Below, one piece after another: positions 19,835 through 29,754 of a stretch of DNA of 64,000 nt. The stretch lies in the NCBI GenBank assembly GCA_903772945.1, contig CAICTM010000245.1, positions 21,976 through 85,975 of the forward strand, in the 5' to 3' direction. The notes below the pieces were generated by a model. The model made no database searches. It saw nothing but the letters and a program-made list of their open reading frames with translations, and was not told the DNA's origin. The DNA comes from Seminavis robusta (lineage: Eukaryota > Bacillariophyta > Bacillariophyceae > Naviculales > Naviculaceae). The translations under genes were made by a program, and so were the position numbers. Numbering within the stretch: position 1 is the first letter of the stretch; every line of letters starts with the position of its first letter.

Positions 19835-20136
19835 TCGGATCGAAGCAAATTCCCGTCTTACGATTCGATTGAGGCTAGCACACTAACAATACATGAATAC
19901 TGAAGTGTGAAAGCGTTGTTTAGAAAAGGAGCGTTGACCCGTCGCCACTTCGACACACCACTACATGTGCCGGTATAGTTTCGACTAGCCAGGCTCGACT
20001 CTAATGGGAAGCTAGTAGTAGCTCGTAATTCCAGCTAGAAATTCTTTACCTTGTTCATGCTGTGGAGCCAGAACACAAAAACATATCTGTATCATTATTA
20101 TCGTTTCGTGATTAGCGCACGGGATGTGTCGGCTTC
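19835..20136. other. Convergent spacer, 302 bp
   Basis: This lies between the 3' ends of the RxxS-repeat gene and REX4. It has TAGCTAGAAATTC-type short palindromic bits. No gene is seen. Confidence 0.55.
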
Positions 20137-21201
20137 TTAAGTCCTCCTCCTCTTGCCAGCTTTTTGCTCAGCCTCTTTCAAGTCCTCCTCCCACTGCTCT
20201 CTCACCAATCTAAACAGCTGCATTGTAGCCCAAGCATCTTGTATGGAATCGTGGGCTTGACCCTCTTGTTGGATAGCGAGACCAAGGTTTTCTTGCACCA
20301 AATCTCTCAACTTGCGTGGTCTCCACTTAGATCCACCCAAACGCTGAAAGGGGCGGAACTTTGCCGTGTCACGGATATGACTTTTGGGATGCGTCAAAAG
20401 CAAGGCATGCAAATCGTTCTTTAACGCATGTCCCACCAGTACCTTGCCCTTTAATAGATTGGCAACCTTTTCTCGGCACTCCTTTTCTTTCATGGCTCCC
20501 GATTTGCTCTTGATATCTTTTGCCGTGACACCACTGACATGAGTTCTAAAATCGGTGACTCGGGTGGGGACTTGGACAAACGTATCCAAGAGAGTATTTC
20601 CATCCCAGTCTACAATGGACACCCGTGCCAAAACGGATCGTTTTCCATCCGTCCCAATTCCCACCATTTCGCAATCCAACGCCAAATAGCGAGATTTGTA
20701 TTCTTCGGATAATGCTTGTTCGGCAGTTTGCCGGCTGGAGTCTGCTGCAGCCTTTTGCTTGGCCTTTTCTTCTTCTCGGACCAGATCATTCAAGCGAGGG
20801 AACTCTCGCTTGCGCTTTTTGTGTTTGGGTGGAATATTATTCGCATTGTTGTCATCGGTAGTTGACGTGGGTACATTTCCTTCGACAATGAATTCCAACT
20901 TATCAGGATCGTTTCCTTCTGTTTTGGCATTTCTTCTGGCGTCCTTTCGAAATTTCTTGGCTTCCTTCGAGGATAGATTCTTTGGAACAATCACCAGATT
21001 TGGAGGAAGTTGCGGCTTGTCGACTGGAGCTTGCTTCTCATCAATATCACGCGTGGGAGTTTCTTCTTCCTTGGTTGTCTCTTTTGGATCATTTTTCGAT
21101 TCACCCTCAGTCCCCTGGTGGGATTCTTTCAGCCTTTTTCTTCTCTTGCGAAACTCTGCCTTTTGCTTCTTACTGAAGAAAGCCGTCTTTGCCATGGTCA
21201 T
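20137..21201 (-). CDS. REX4: RNA exonuclease 4, DEDDh 3'-5' exonuclease (354 aa)
   Basis: A single exon; Met at codons 1 and 3. REX4 acts in the nucleolus on pre-rRNA processing. A basic, Lys/Glu-rich N-terminus (about 165 residues, with FSKKQKAEFRKRRKR) precedes the DEDDh domain: motif I LALDCEMVGIG at about 173 (Asp, Glu), then VTDFRTHVSGVT, motif II LVGHALKNDL (Asp), KFRPFQRLGGSKWRPRKLRDL, and motif III HDSIQDAWATM (His, Asp). All catalytic residues are present. Length fits the family. It is divergent from Nuf2. Confidence 0.93.
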   Translation of the reverse strand: MTMAKTAFFSKKQKAEFRKRRKRLKESHQGTEGESKNDPKETTKEEETPTRDIDEKQAPVDKPQLPPNLVIVPKNLSSKEAKKFRKDARRNAKTEGNDPDKLEFIVEGNVPTSTTDDNNANNIPPKHKKRKREFPRLNDLVREEEKAKQKAAADSSRQTAEQALSEEYKSRYLALDCEMVGIGTDGKRSVLARVSIVDWDGNTLLDTFVQVPTRVTDFRTHVSGVTAKDIKSKSGAMKEKECREKVANLLKGKVLVGHALKNDLHALLLTHPKSHIRDTAKFRPFQRLGGSKWRPRKLRDLVQENLGLAIQQEGQAHDSIQDAWATMQLFRLVREQWEEDLKEAEQKAGKRRRT

Positions 21202-21493
21202 CGTGCCATGAAAGTAAGTGTGGGGATATTAGTATTCTCGAGAATCTGATGAAAGTGGTTGTTGCGAATGGGAGGCAATTTTGGGTGGCTCTGGATTTAG
21301 TCACGGATTTGTCTCAGTCGCGCAGCTTAGTCCGTCCGTCCGTCCTTCTCCCAGCTGGGAATCGAGACGAATTTAACCGTTCAAAATTCAAATTCGGATC
21401 TGGTTTTCCTGCGCTCACACAATGACGAGCCTTGGAAAAAAGCCGCTTCCATACTTCTTCTTCTCTTTGTCGTTTTAGTAATAGACATCAACC
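21202..21493. promoter_or_regulatory. Divergent promoter region, 292 bp (REX4 / Nuf2)
   Basis: This is the gap between the two ATGs. It includes a GTCCGTCCGTCCG tetranucleotide run near 21332. No TATA box is obvious. Confidence 0.4.
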
Positions 21494-22999
21494 ATGGAGT
21501 TCACCAACACCCCGGCTCAATTTGCTTTCCCTCTTCTAAAATCATCAGAGATCCTGCAATGCTTGTCGGAACTCGAGATTGAATTATCCAAGGCAGAGCT
21601 CTCAGAGCCTCAGCGCCACAGAGACAAGCTTCGTAAAGTGTTTCTCCTATTGGTAGGCCAACTTTGTCTCATTGCGGATAGGTCCTTCTTTTCTCTCTCT
21701 CTCACCCCCCATGATTTCGCTTTAGCTGGATGTTTGCTGTGGTTTGAATGAAGAGGATTTTCAACCCACTCAAAATGCCCTGGACAAGGCGGCGACCATG
21801 ACGTACCCTGAATTGCATGAAGTCAGCGCCGACATTAAGTTCTTTCGAAAGTTGCGCCACTGCATGGAAACCTGTGGCATTTATGATTTCAGCTGGAAAG
21901 ACATACATGCGCCCAACAGCAAGCGACTTCGATACCAACTCAGTGCAATCATCAACATGGCCAAACTGCGAGAGGACCTACTTCCGCTGTATGGAGAATT
22001 GGGTGAACCTGTAAGTGAAGAAATGGATATCTGGTGTTGTTGCCGCTGTACCGTACTGACCTGTATTCTTTATTTTTGCAGAGAAATGAATATCTTTTGA
22101 GCCTGGATGAGGTCAACCAGGAGCATGATGAGCTCCAGGAGCAACTCAAGCAAGTACACGACAAATACGAGGAAGATTCTCAAACAATAGAACGAACCCA
22201 ACAGGAAAACGCGGAATTGACCAAAACCATTGCAAATCTCAACAAACTACAGTCAGCCAAGCGAGCCGAGGGACAAGATCTCAAAAACGTCGTGGGTGGC
22301 CTAAAGGATGAACTAGAAACCGCCAAGTGGACCATTGAAGAGATGGAAGCCGAGGAGGAAAAATTGCGGTCGGAAGTTGTGTCATCGCCTGATCGTCGCA
22401 AGGGGCAGCTCAAATTCGAACGAGAAACCCTTGACAGAGTCCGTGACGAATGCACCAATCTGGAGGAGAAACTACAAACCACAAGGACCATGTGTCATCA
22501 TGTTGAAATGGCAGTCAAAGCAATGGAAACTGAAGTTGCTACGGTAGAGAGCGTCAACAAGGAGGCGGGCAAGTTTTCGGAGGCAGGCAAGCAGCTAGAA
22601 GCCGTAAACCAGAAATTGGAGACGCAACAAGAGCAAGTAACACGGGAGAAGGAAAAGATTGTCTTCTGTGAACGGGATTTGAATCGGGCGGAGGAGCGAC
22701 TCGCCAATCTGCATAAACAAAACAACATGAAAATGGAGGCAGCTCAAGAGTCACTTGACGCGGCCAAATCTCGACTCAACAAGGTAGAGCAAGACCGGCG
22801 AGACGGCATGAAACAGGTCCAAAGTGGAGCGGCGCGGGTCCGAGAGATTGAAACACTGGTCGAAGAGGAGCGCCTTCAAACAGAAAAGGAAATTGAAGGC
22901 ATGATCTCGGAATACCGCGAGACGGAAGCACTTGTTCTGGCCCGCCTCGACGAAAGAATGGAACGTATCGGTGCCCACTCTCACAAAGAAGCGTACTAG
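21494..22999 (+). CDS. NUF2: Kinetochore protein Nuf2 (453 aa)
   Basis: Exons are 21494-21652, 21726-22010 and 22082-22999, all phase 0, with introns of 73 and 71 nt (GTAGGC...TTTAG, GTAAGT...TGCAG). Nuf2 pairs with Ndc80 in the Ndc80 complex that ties kinetochores to microtubules. The N-terminal calponin-homology-like domain (residues 1-150) shows FAFPLLKSSEILQCLSELEI, YPELHEVSADIKFFRKLRHC, and FSWKDIHAPNSKRLRYQLSA followed by IINMAKLREDL; these are the family signatures. The rest is one long coiled coil of Glu, Gln and Lys heptads. Length matches Nuf2 elsewhere (about 440-465). Confidence 0.92.
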
Positions 23000-23211
23000 T
23001 AGCTTGAAGGAAGAAATGAGCACATTGAGATGAGGTCTGCTTATTCAAGTCGAACACAATGCGTCGATACATCCTTCCTAATTCCATTTGTATTCAAATG
23101 CAAGTCAGTAGCTACAGTATAGTCACGCACTCCTAGTTACCTAGCCATTACGAGTAGTACCTCTTTGAAGAGTTCATAATAAAGTTGCGTCTTTTGATGA
23201 TAAATAATAGT

Positions 23212-25313
23212 TTAAATTGTTGAATCCTTGGGCACAATCACAGTGGAAAGGACGCCATGGTCACTCGGAAACTCAAGGGTAGGGAAGGCCATATCTTCCA
23301 CGTATTCCCGCTTTCCAGTGTTGTCCTTCCACACTTGTTCCACCGCGAAATGGTCCTTGGCAAAGAGAATAAAATCCTTGGGGTTGACGTCACCTTTGGC
23401 CCGCTTTTCGTCGCGTTTGCAAGCCTTGTTCAACTGAGGCTGAAGATACGTACGTGCATTGTAAGTGGTGTAGTTGGAAGCGTCGGGAACGTCACCCCAG
23501 CAAGAAGTCAATCCATGGGCACGGTAGGCGGTTCCAAATTCCAAGACATCTTGTTGCTTTTTGGGTTTCGCATTTTCGTACGTATTGGCATCCATTCCAA
23601 AGACTAGCCGATGGCTGACAAGCTCCTTGTCCGCTCCCATGGCTTTAACAATGGCATCCACAACTGGAATGGTAGCAAGTCCATTGGTATCTCCATGGAA
23701 AGATGCTACCACAAAGGGAACGTTGTGAGCGCTAGTTGCGGTAATGGCGAGGATATCGCCATTGGCGACAGGTACCTTTTCCCCTTCTGGAAATGCACCC
23801 TCCACAATAGAAGTGATTTCCTTCTGACTTCCTCCTGGGAATGTTTCTTTGTTCAAAAAGATGACCGAGTTTTGATCACGAACAGCATCCAGCGCCCCAG
23901 GTGCAACAATGTGGAAGGTGTTTCCCAACCGACCGGCCTTGGCTTGATCGATAAAGGATGAGGAGACTTCCTGCAGCGTGATGATATCCGAGTTGATGTA
24001 TTGATTTTCCAGGATACCCAGCGTATGCGGTACCTTTTGCTTATTGAGGGCATCCACCATGGTCCTTTTTAGATCCATCCATTGTTCGGGCGTGTCCGAA
24101 ACCGTGTTCATCATGTGCACCAGAATTGCATCAAAGATGGCTCCGCACAAGGTTTGTAGTGGGAGCGAGTCTGTTTCTTCTTGTTCCGTGATATCTGGAT
24201 ATTTGGCCTTTTTGATGGGTTGTAGCATTTTGAATGGCTCCTTTTCTTCCACACCTTCCTTGGTCTTAATGTTGATTTTGTCGTCGAACATGAATCGTTC
24301 CCATTCTGCCCACCACTTGTCTAGACTGGACAGATCCCCATCGTACATGTTGATGACAGTTGGTCGGAATACTTGTTCGTTGGAACCCTCAATGTTGATG
24401 GTGTTGGTAATGCGATCAGGCATGGATGCCAATCGCTTGGACCCGAGCAGTTTATCTTTCATGAACTGGGCAATAATCTTTCGGTTTTTAAAGTCGTCTT
24501 TGTATTGAAATTGAAATTGATAGTCGATCACAAGCGTCATTGGATGAGAATTAATACTGAGTAGGAAACAAGGACGAGAATCCCTTCACTTTTAGCAGAC
24601 TTACCATCCCAGTATCCTCTCATACTGGTCCATCCCACTTGCTTGATTCGAGTATCAAGTTGGGTGAACATGTTTTCAGTAAACACAGCCGAAACTGGGA
24701 CATCACGATCCCCTGGTTCTTCCAAGAACTGTTCGACTTTGATCATGAGCTCCTCATATTTGGGATTTTCCTTGTAGGTGATCCAATACTCAAATGGATT
24801 GTTGTTAATGGCAGCAATGTTCCAGGTGGCCACAGTCAGTTTTTTCCCTGCAGAAATCATGGCAGACATTCCTTCGCTAGCAGCTCGAGCAACCCTGGAA
24901 TCTGGCTTGACACCGGCGTTGGAGAGAAAATGTTGAGCGCCTCCTGAGAAGGAAAAAATGACAAAAAAGTTGGTTGGTGAATGGTAGTCGACAAAATTCT
25001 CATCCTGCCCACAGGACCCAGAGCTCCTATTCGAACGACGACAGCCCGACCTCCACTGAATGTTACGATGAAGATCCAAACCAGACAACGCTCAACCTTC
25101 CGTACTGTACTAACCCGAATTGTAGAGGAAGGCGGTGTAAACAACAGTTACAAGCAGAATCGCAGCAATCTTGTTGCGATACGACGCTAGCGATCTGCTG
25201 GGAACCACAATACTGCCGGCTGCTCCTCCACGTTGATAAGCGACAAAGTTTCGACGACCGTAGGCCATTGCGGAGACAGAGGACAAGCTTTGGTTGTTGT
25301 CTTCTGAACTCAT
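23212..25313 (-). CDS. Membrane-anchored endonuclease/exonuclease/phosphatase-fold protein (607 aa)
   Basis: Exons on the minus strand are 25313-25115, 24943-24605 and 24497-23212 (introns 171 and 107 nt). The 1824-nt join stays in frame. Exon 1 encodes a cytosolic N-tail and one membrane helix (KIAAILLVTVVYTAFLYNSG), so the enzyme is probably a type II membrane protein. EEP-fold motifs: TVATWNIAAI (Asn), SDIITLQEVSSS (Glu), VFGMDANTYE (Asp and Asn) and FPSDHGVLST (Asp-His). A large insert (about residues 180-330) with KRLASMPDRITNTI precedes the Glu motif's strand. The substrate (nucleic acid or phosphoinositide type) is unknown. The third exon could alternatively start at ATG 24540, but that does not join in frame with the strong GTAAGT donor at 24604; an acceptor AAAG at 24498 does. 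Confidence 0.8.
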
Positions 25314-25698
25314 AATATTTTAGAGGACAGCAATCGAACCATCACCATGGCGTTATCAGGCGGGACAGCAATCTTTCGCGGAGGATACAATGACCAACCC
25401 TAACCCTTTCTAAACGGTGTACAATTCGTGATTGAATTGCAGGACAACAACGGCCAAAACAACAGAGATGAACGATGGTTCAGCATGTAGACCATGAGTT
25501 CAAGGAATACCTCACTGGTATAGGTCAATGAACAACGTTACAAAAGAGGACCAAGCCAATGGAAGACTCATGGAGATACGGTGGTGCTTTCGTTCACTCC
25601 ATTATGACCCCGGACGATGGGCGGCCGACATGGTCGGGGGTATCATTGACCACCACTACAGGCGTACTTTCTCTACCGATCGAGAGAATCCGGAGGCA
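25314..25698. other. Spacer, 385 bp
   Basis: This lies upstream of the membrane EEP gene. It contains ACCAACCCTAACCC near 25395. No gene is supported. Confidence 0.5.
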
Positions 25699-25914
25699 CT
25701 AAGCGGAAACTAATCTGAACGTACCGGTATCGTTATTGCTATCCAGCACCTCTACGTAATAATAGACGCCACCAACGACTAAAGCAGCAATCAGGAATTG
25801 CGCAATGAAACGAAGACCAGGGGAATCAGAAGGGGAAGATCGTCGCTTCGCTCCTGTTTGTGAGGTCATTGATGCAGGCTCCTTCCCAGCAGATCCGACT
25901 TGTCGTCGTCTCAT
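25699..25914 (-). CDS. Small single-pass membrane protein, hypothetical (71 aa)
   Basis: ATG at 25914. A charged N-terminus (MRRRQVGSAGKEPAS, then KRRSSPSDSPG) precedes one hydrophobic helix RFIAQFLIAALVVGGVYYYV and a short acidic tail. The layout mimics exon 1 of the neighbouring membrane EEP gene (basic/Ser-rich tail, one helix, then a Gly codon with a possible GTACGT donor at ACCG|GTACG), so it might be an orphan first exon of a lost duplicate; no matching exon 2 was found downstream. There is no homologue in memory. Confidence 0.4.
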   Translation of the reverse strand: MRRRQVGSAGKEPASMTSQTGAKRRSSPSDSPGLRFIAQFLIAALVVGGVYYYVEVLDSNNDTGTFRLVSA

Positions 25915-26409
25915 ACTCGCTGCTACTACCTACTGTAGCTCTAGTACAGTCGTACCAGGTAGAGGGATTGTTGAATGCGGAAGCAAGTGTCGGGAGTTGG
26001 CGATACAGAGCTGATTTGAGGTCGTGTTATGGCTGTGGGAAATAATGAGAAAGCAAGAAACCCGTGATTGCTCAGTCCCTATCTGGTCTCGGCTGATCTT
26101 CCGTACGCAGTTTGTTGAAGACGCCGAGGAAGGCAACAAGCTAGCTAGCTATGAAGACCTTCTTTTGGCGGTTCATCAAACATGTTCTCACCACAGCAAT
26201 CACACAAGCTACCTAGTGGGCAGGAAAAATTGACGATTCTTCAGTAATCAGTGCCATTTCTAACCAAGCCACCAACCGGAAAGAAAAGGTTTCATAGAGT
26301 AGCAAAACACTATCATCATTTTATGTACCAAGGGGCGTTTTTAAATACTTGAAAGCCCGTCAACTTTGTTCAAATCTACTTCAGTATTGGCCACCTACTT
26401 GCTTGCCCT
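25915..26409. other. Spacer, 495 bp
   Basis: This lies between the small membrane protein gene and the 3' end of the desaturase gene. It contains AAGCTAGCTAGCTAT at 26137. No gene is seen. Confidence 0.5.
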
Positions 26410-28004
26410 CTAGTTCTTTCCAGAAAGAGGATCCTTCACCCAGTGAGCTCCAGTTCCAACTTCATGCATATATTTCAAAGTGGAAAGGAAGTTGGTGATA
26501 ACCCAGGGGTAGTAAACGTACTGGACGCCATGCTTTTTGCAGATTTCGCGCACAGTGGGGGCAATGTAGGGGTACCAGGCTGAACTCATGCGAGGGAACA
26601 AGTGATGTTCCACCTGAAAGTTGAGTCCACCAGTCAAAGCACCTGAAATGAACCCGCCATAGGTACAAGAAGTCTCAACTTGAGACTTGAACCAACAAAC
26701 TTGTTCACCAGTCTTTCGGAAATGTTCAGTGGGATCACGGTCAGCGTTTTCAAAGTTGTGGGACAGAGAAAAAAAGACTGACAGGGCCAGACTTTCAGCA
26801 ACACCCATGAGCATGAGTTGACCAAAGGCCGACCAGGTAAGTCCATGGTGTACGAAGGGCGGGACACAGTTGGTGAGAATGTACAAGATGCGCAAGCCAA
26901 TGGCAATGGGTCTTCGGCTCTTGATAAAGTCGTTTTCCATCCTGATACCGACAGATTGAGCCCCGCGTTGTCGAAGATCCAAAATCTGGGGGTTGAAGAC
27001 GGCCGAGAGCCAGTAACCACCAAGGACTGGCAAGAAGAACAAAGCCTGGAATCTGTGCACCCAAGTCCTAGCAGGGTGATCCAGAGGATAGTCATTGAAA
27101 AGCATCATGGGCTCGGCACCAAAGCTATCAGGGTCCTTTGTAGCGTGGTTGGTGTAAGTGTGGTGCTGCACAGTGTGTCCCGAGAAGGCAACAGGTTAGG
27201 ATCAGGTTCAGGCTCTTCGACAAAGAAATCTCGGATTTCAATCTAAGACTTACCGTCCAATGCTGTTCGAGCCACAACCACCTAGATCCTCCAATAAAGT
27301 CAGCACCCAATCCAAGGATATCGTTGATACGATGATTCTTGGAGGCAGCACCATGGTTGGCATCGTGTTGCACGTTGAGTCCAATCCAAGCTCCAGCAAC
27401 ACCATAAATAATGGCCAGCCCCCAGGAAGATCCTTGGGTAACCCACAAATACTGCAAGTAGAAGAAGAATCCAACGTAAAAGGCGCATCGCGAATACCAG
27501 CCCCAAGTTCCAAATTCTCTTCCACGACGAACAATCTTGAAGACTTCTCGCTTGATCTCTCGCTCAAACTCGGTATCAAACTTGTACCTGTAGGCAACGA
27601 AAAAGGGTATTTGTGAGTTGTAGATGCATAAAGGGTATCCAAAAAACTCCAGTAGACTGAATGTATTTGTCTGAACCAAGTTTTCCTGTACGCAGCACTC
27701 ACTCGGTAACAAAATCCGTCACCTTGCCCACTTGGCGCATCTTTTCCAGGTGCTTTTCGGTATGGTATGGGTGGATCATCTTGTAGGTTGCTGTCACGTC
27801 ATTGCCTCCAAACATTTCAATCGATTGTCCGCCAGGATGATCAAATCCACGCAAGTCGTAGACAATTCCGTCAATGCAGACTTCATGGTCCTTGATGGTC
27901 TTCATGGTTCGCACTTCCTCCTGTGTGGATTGCGTGGCGGCCAGATCATCGGCATCCACCATGTATTCCTTGCGGTTGCGCAACTTGTCAGCGTCGGGAG
28001 CCAT
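26410..28004 (-). CDS. Delta-5 front-end fatty-acid desaturase with cytochrome b5 domain (463 aa)
   Basis: Exons on the minus strand are 28004-27703, 27587-27254 and 27165-26410 (introns 115 and 88 nt). The enzyme introduces a delta-5 double bond into C20 acyl chains, giving EPA or arachidonate; it acts in the ER membrane. The N-terminal cytochrome b5 domain carries the haem motif DHPGG (FDHPGGQSIEMFGGND). Desaturase His boxes are HDANH, QHWTHH and QVEHH; the Gln in the third box is the front-end signature. Neighbouring segments (YKFDTEFEREIKREVFKIVR, LFNDYPLDHPARTW, SSAWYPYIAP) match the diatom delta-5 enzymes I know, more than delta-6. The second intron interrupts His box 2 between Thr and the last His-His. 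It is divergent from a secreted EEP gene. Confidence 0.93.
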
Positions 28005-28466
28005 GGTTCAACTTTTTCTCTTCTACTTCTTCTTCAAAACAATATACTTCCACCAGACGGCGTGAAAATGAATGAGCTGTACTGATCTGGAATTCAATTC
28101 ATCAACAACGACGAAAGTCTGGGTGGCAAGCAAAACGTTGTTGAACCATTCCACATCGGCAACATAGCCGATGACGATGAACGAATGACAATTGGTGGAA
28201 GTAGTACGTGTCACTATAGGAAGAACAGTACACACTGTTTAACGGTTTGAGCTTGTTTGCCGTTTTCTTTGACCTTGAGTCAGATCGTAAAGTTTGTCAC
28301 GAGTATGATGTAGTCAAAGTATCCAACAGCTGCACCCCTCGACCACAGAGACACAACCACAGATCACAAATAAATCTCGGATCCATCACTTCGACCACTG
28401 CCCAACAGGTACACATCGCATCAATCCGCCCTTCTAAAGGCTTTCCATTAAAAGAGACAGAAGGAT
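28005..28466. promoter_or_regulatory. Divergent promoter region, 462 bp (delta-5 desaturase / secreted EEP)
   Basis: This is the whole gap between the two ATGs. An imperfect inverted stretch AACATAGCCGATGACGATG lies near 28161. No TATA box is clear. Both promoters should lie here. Confidence 0.4.
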
Positions 28467-29651
28467 ATGGTTCGCCTCTCATACGGCTCTACAGTTATTT
28501 GGGGTCAAATTGCTGCTTCTCTGCTGCTGCTTCTCTTGAGCCTTGCTAGCAAACCAACCGATGGTCTTCAACCACTACCGGTAGCAAACCGTGCCGATAC
28601 CAATCTTGTGGAACGTCAAGGCATTCGTCTGGTGACTTGGAATCTCTTGGCTCCCGTCTTTAGTCACCCCCAGAAATATCCCTGGTGTAGTGCAGAAGCC
28701 CTGTCATGGCCATTTCGAGAAAAACTCATTGTGGAACTGCTGCAAGAAACGGATGCCGATGTTATTTGTCTGCAAGAAGTGCAAACAGATCTGTGGGAAG
28801 GTTTTCTGCAGCACTTCTCCCAGTCTTACGATGGAATACTCCAAAATGTTACCAACCAACATCCCGTCACCAATGCCATTCTACTCAAAAAGAACAAGTT
28901 CCAAGTTATTCAACAAGAGTCCAGATCCAGAGCCCTCATTCTGGTTCTAGATCACCTTATTGATGGGGAGACGAATTCTGGTTCCACTGACAGCAACAAA
29001 AACAACAACAATCCGCTCTACCTGGCCAATGTCCACTTGCAAGCAGGAATGGAGGACGATGAAACCAGAATGTGCCAGCTCAAATCACTCCTCAAAAGAC
29101 TCAACACCCATTCGTCAAGAATCACAGCAGCCAGAAAAAGTACCGGTCGCAAAAAGGCACAAAAAAGTTCCACAACCAAGGCCAAGTCGCCATCTTGTGT
29201 GGTAGTAGGTGATTTTAACATGCTGCCAACAAACCCAGTCTACTATTGGTTATCAGAGACAAACTCTCCTAGACATCAAATCGAGCAAGGCAACAAGAAG
29301 CACTTTTTCTTTCAAGACGGCAAACAGAAACTGAGCAAGCTAATGTTTCCCATGAATGGTAAACACAACGAAATTTTGCCACTAAAGGATGTCCATATAC
29401 AGGAACCACCACCCGTATTGATACAGACAACCAAATCAACAACAGAAAAACAGCATGACGATGATACCATTCAAATGACTTATTGTGGTGGAGGTAGACT
29501 CGACTACATTTGGACTCTTCCAAGTTCCTCCATTGATGTTGTGAAGACTATGGTATTTCATCCGCAAGCTTTTGAGAAAAGTCGACAACAATGGCCATCC
29601 AATGAGCATCCATCGGATCATCTTCCTGTTGGATTCGAATTCACCTGGTAG
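28467..29651 (+). CDS. Secreted or lumenal EEP-fold nuclease/phosphatase, CCR4-like group (394 aa)
   Basis: A single exon. A signal peptide is likely: short basic start, then GQIAASLLLLLLSLASKPTDG, with cleavage near residue 33. EEP motifs: LVTWNLLAPVF (Asn, CCR4/nocturnin style), DVICLQEVQTD (Glu), ANVHLQAG, VVVGDFNMLPTN (Asp, Asn) and HPSDHLPVGFEF (Asp-His). The active-site set is complete. A Lys/Ser-rich insert at about 185-235 separates strands. CCR4-like members cut poly(A) or phosphate esters, but a signal peptide implies an extracellular, ER or plastid-membrane site. A second, membrane-anchored EEP gene lies on the other side of the desaturase; sequence similarity between them is only at motif level. 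Confidence 0.85.
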   Translation: MVRLSYGSTVIWGQIAASLLLLLLSLASKPTDGLQPLPVANRADTNLVERQGIRLVTWNLLAPVFSHPQKYPWCSAEALSWPFREKLIVELLQETDADVICLQEVQTDLWEGFLQHFSQSYDGILQNVTNQHPVTNAILLKKNKFQVIQQESRSRALILVLDHLIDGETNSGSTDSNKNNNNPLYLANVHLQAGMEDDETRMCQLKSLLKRLNTHSSRITAARKSTGRKKAQKSSTTKAKSPSCVVVGDFNMLPTNPVYYWLSETNSPRHQIEQGNKKHFFFQDGKQKLSKLMFPMNGKHNEILPLKDVHIQEPPPVLIQTTKSTTEKQHDDDTIQMTYCGGGRLDYIWTLPSSSIDVVKTMVFHPQAFEKSRQQWPSNEHPSDHLPVGFEFTW

Positions 29652-29754
29652 CGGATTGTTTCGATTTTCAATTGGAGCAGCGCCGTACTGTAGCGGGTGA
29701 ATGGCCTTGATTTTCAATTGAGTCATGATTTCAGAATACAACCGCCAAAAATGG

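Noticed and set aside
24538-24540. ATG at 24540 as start of a separate 442-residue EEP protein
   Set aside because: The EEP fold's first motif (TVATWNIAAI) lies in the upstream exon, and splicing to 24497 keeps the frame; a start here would lose the active-site Asn.
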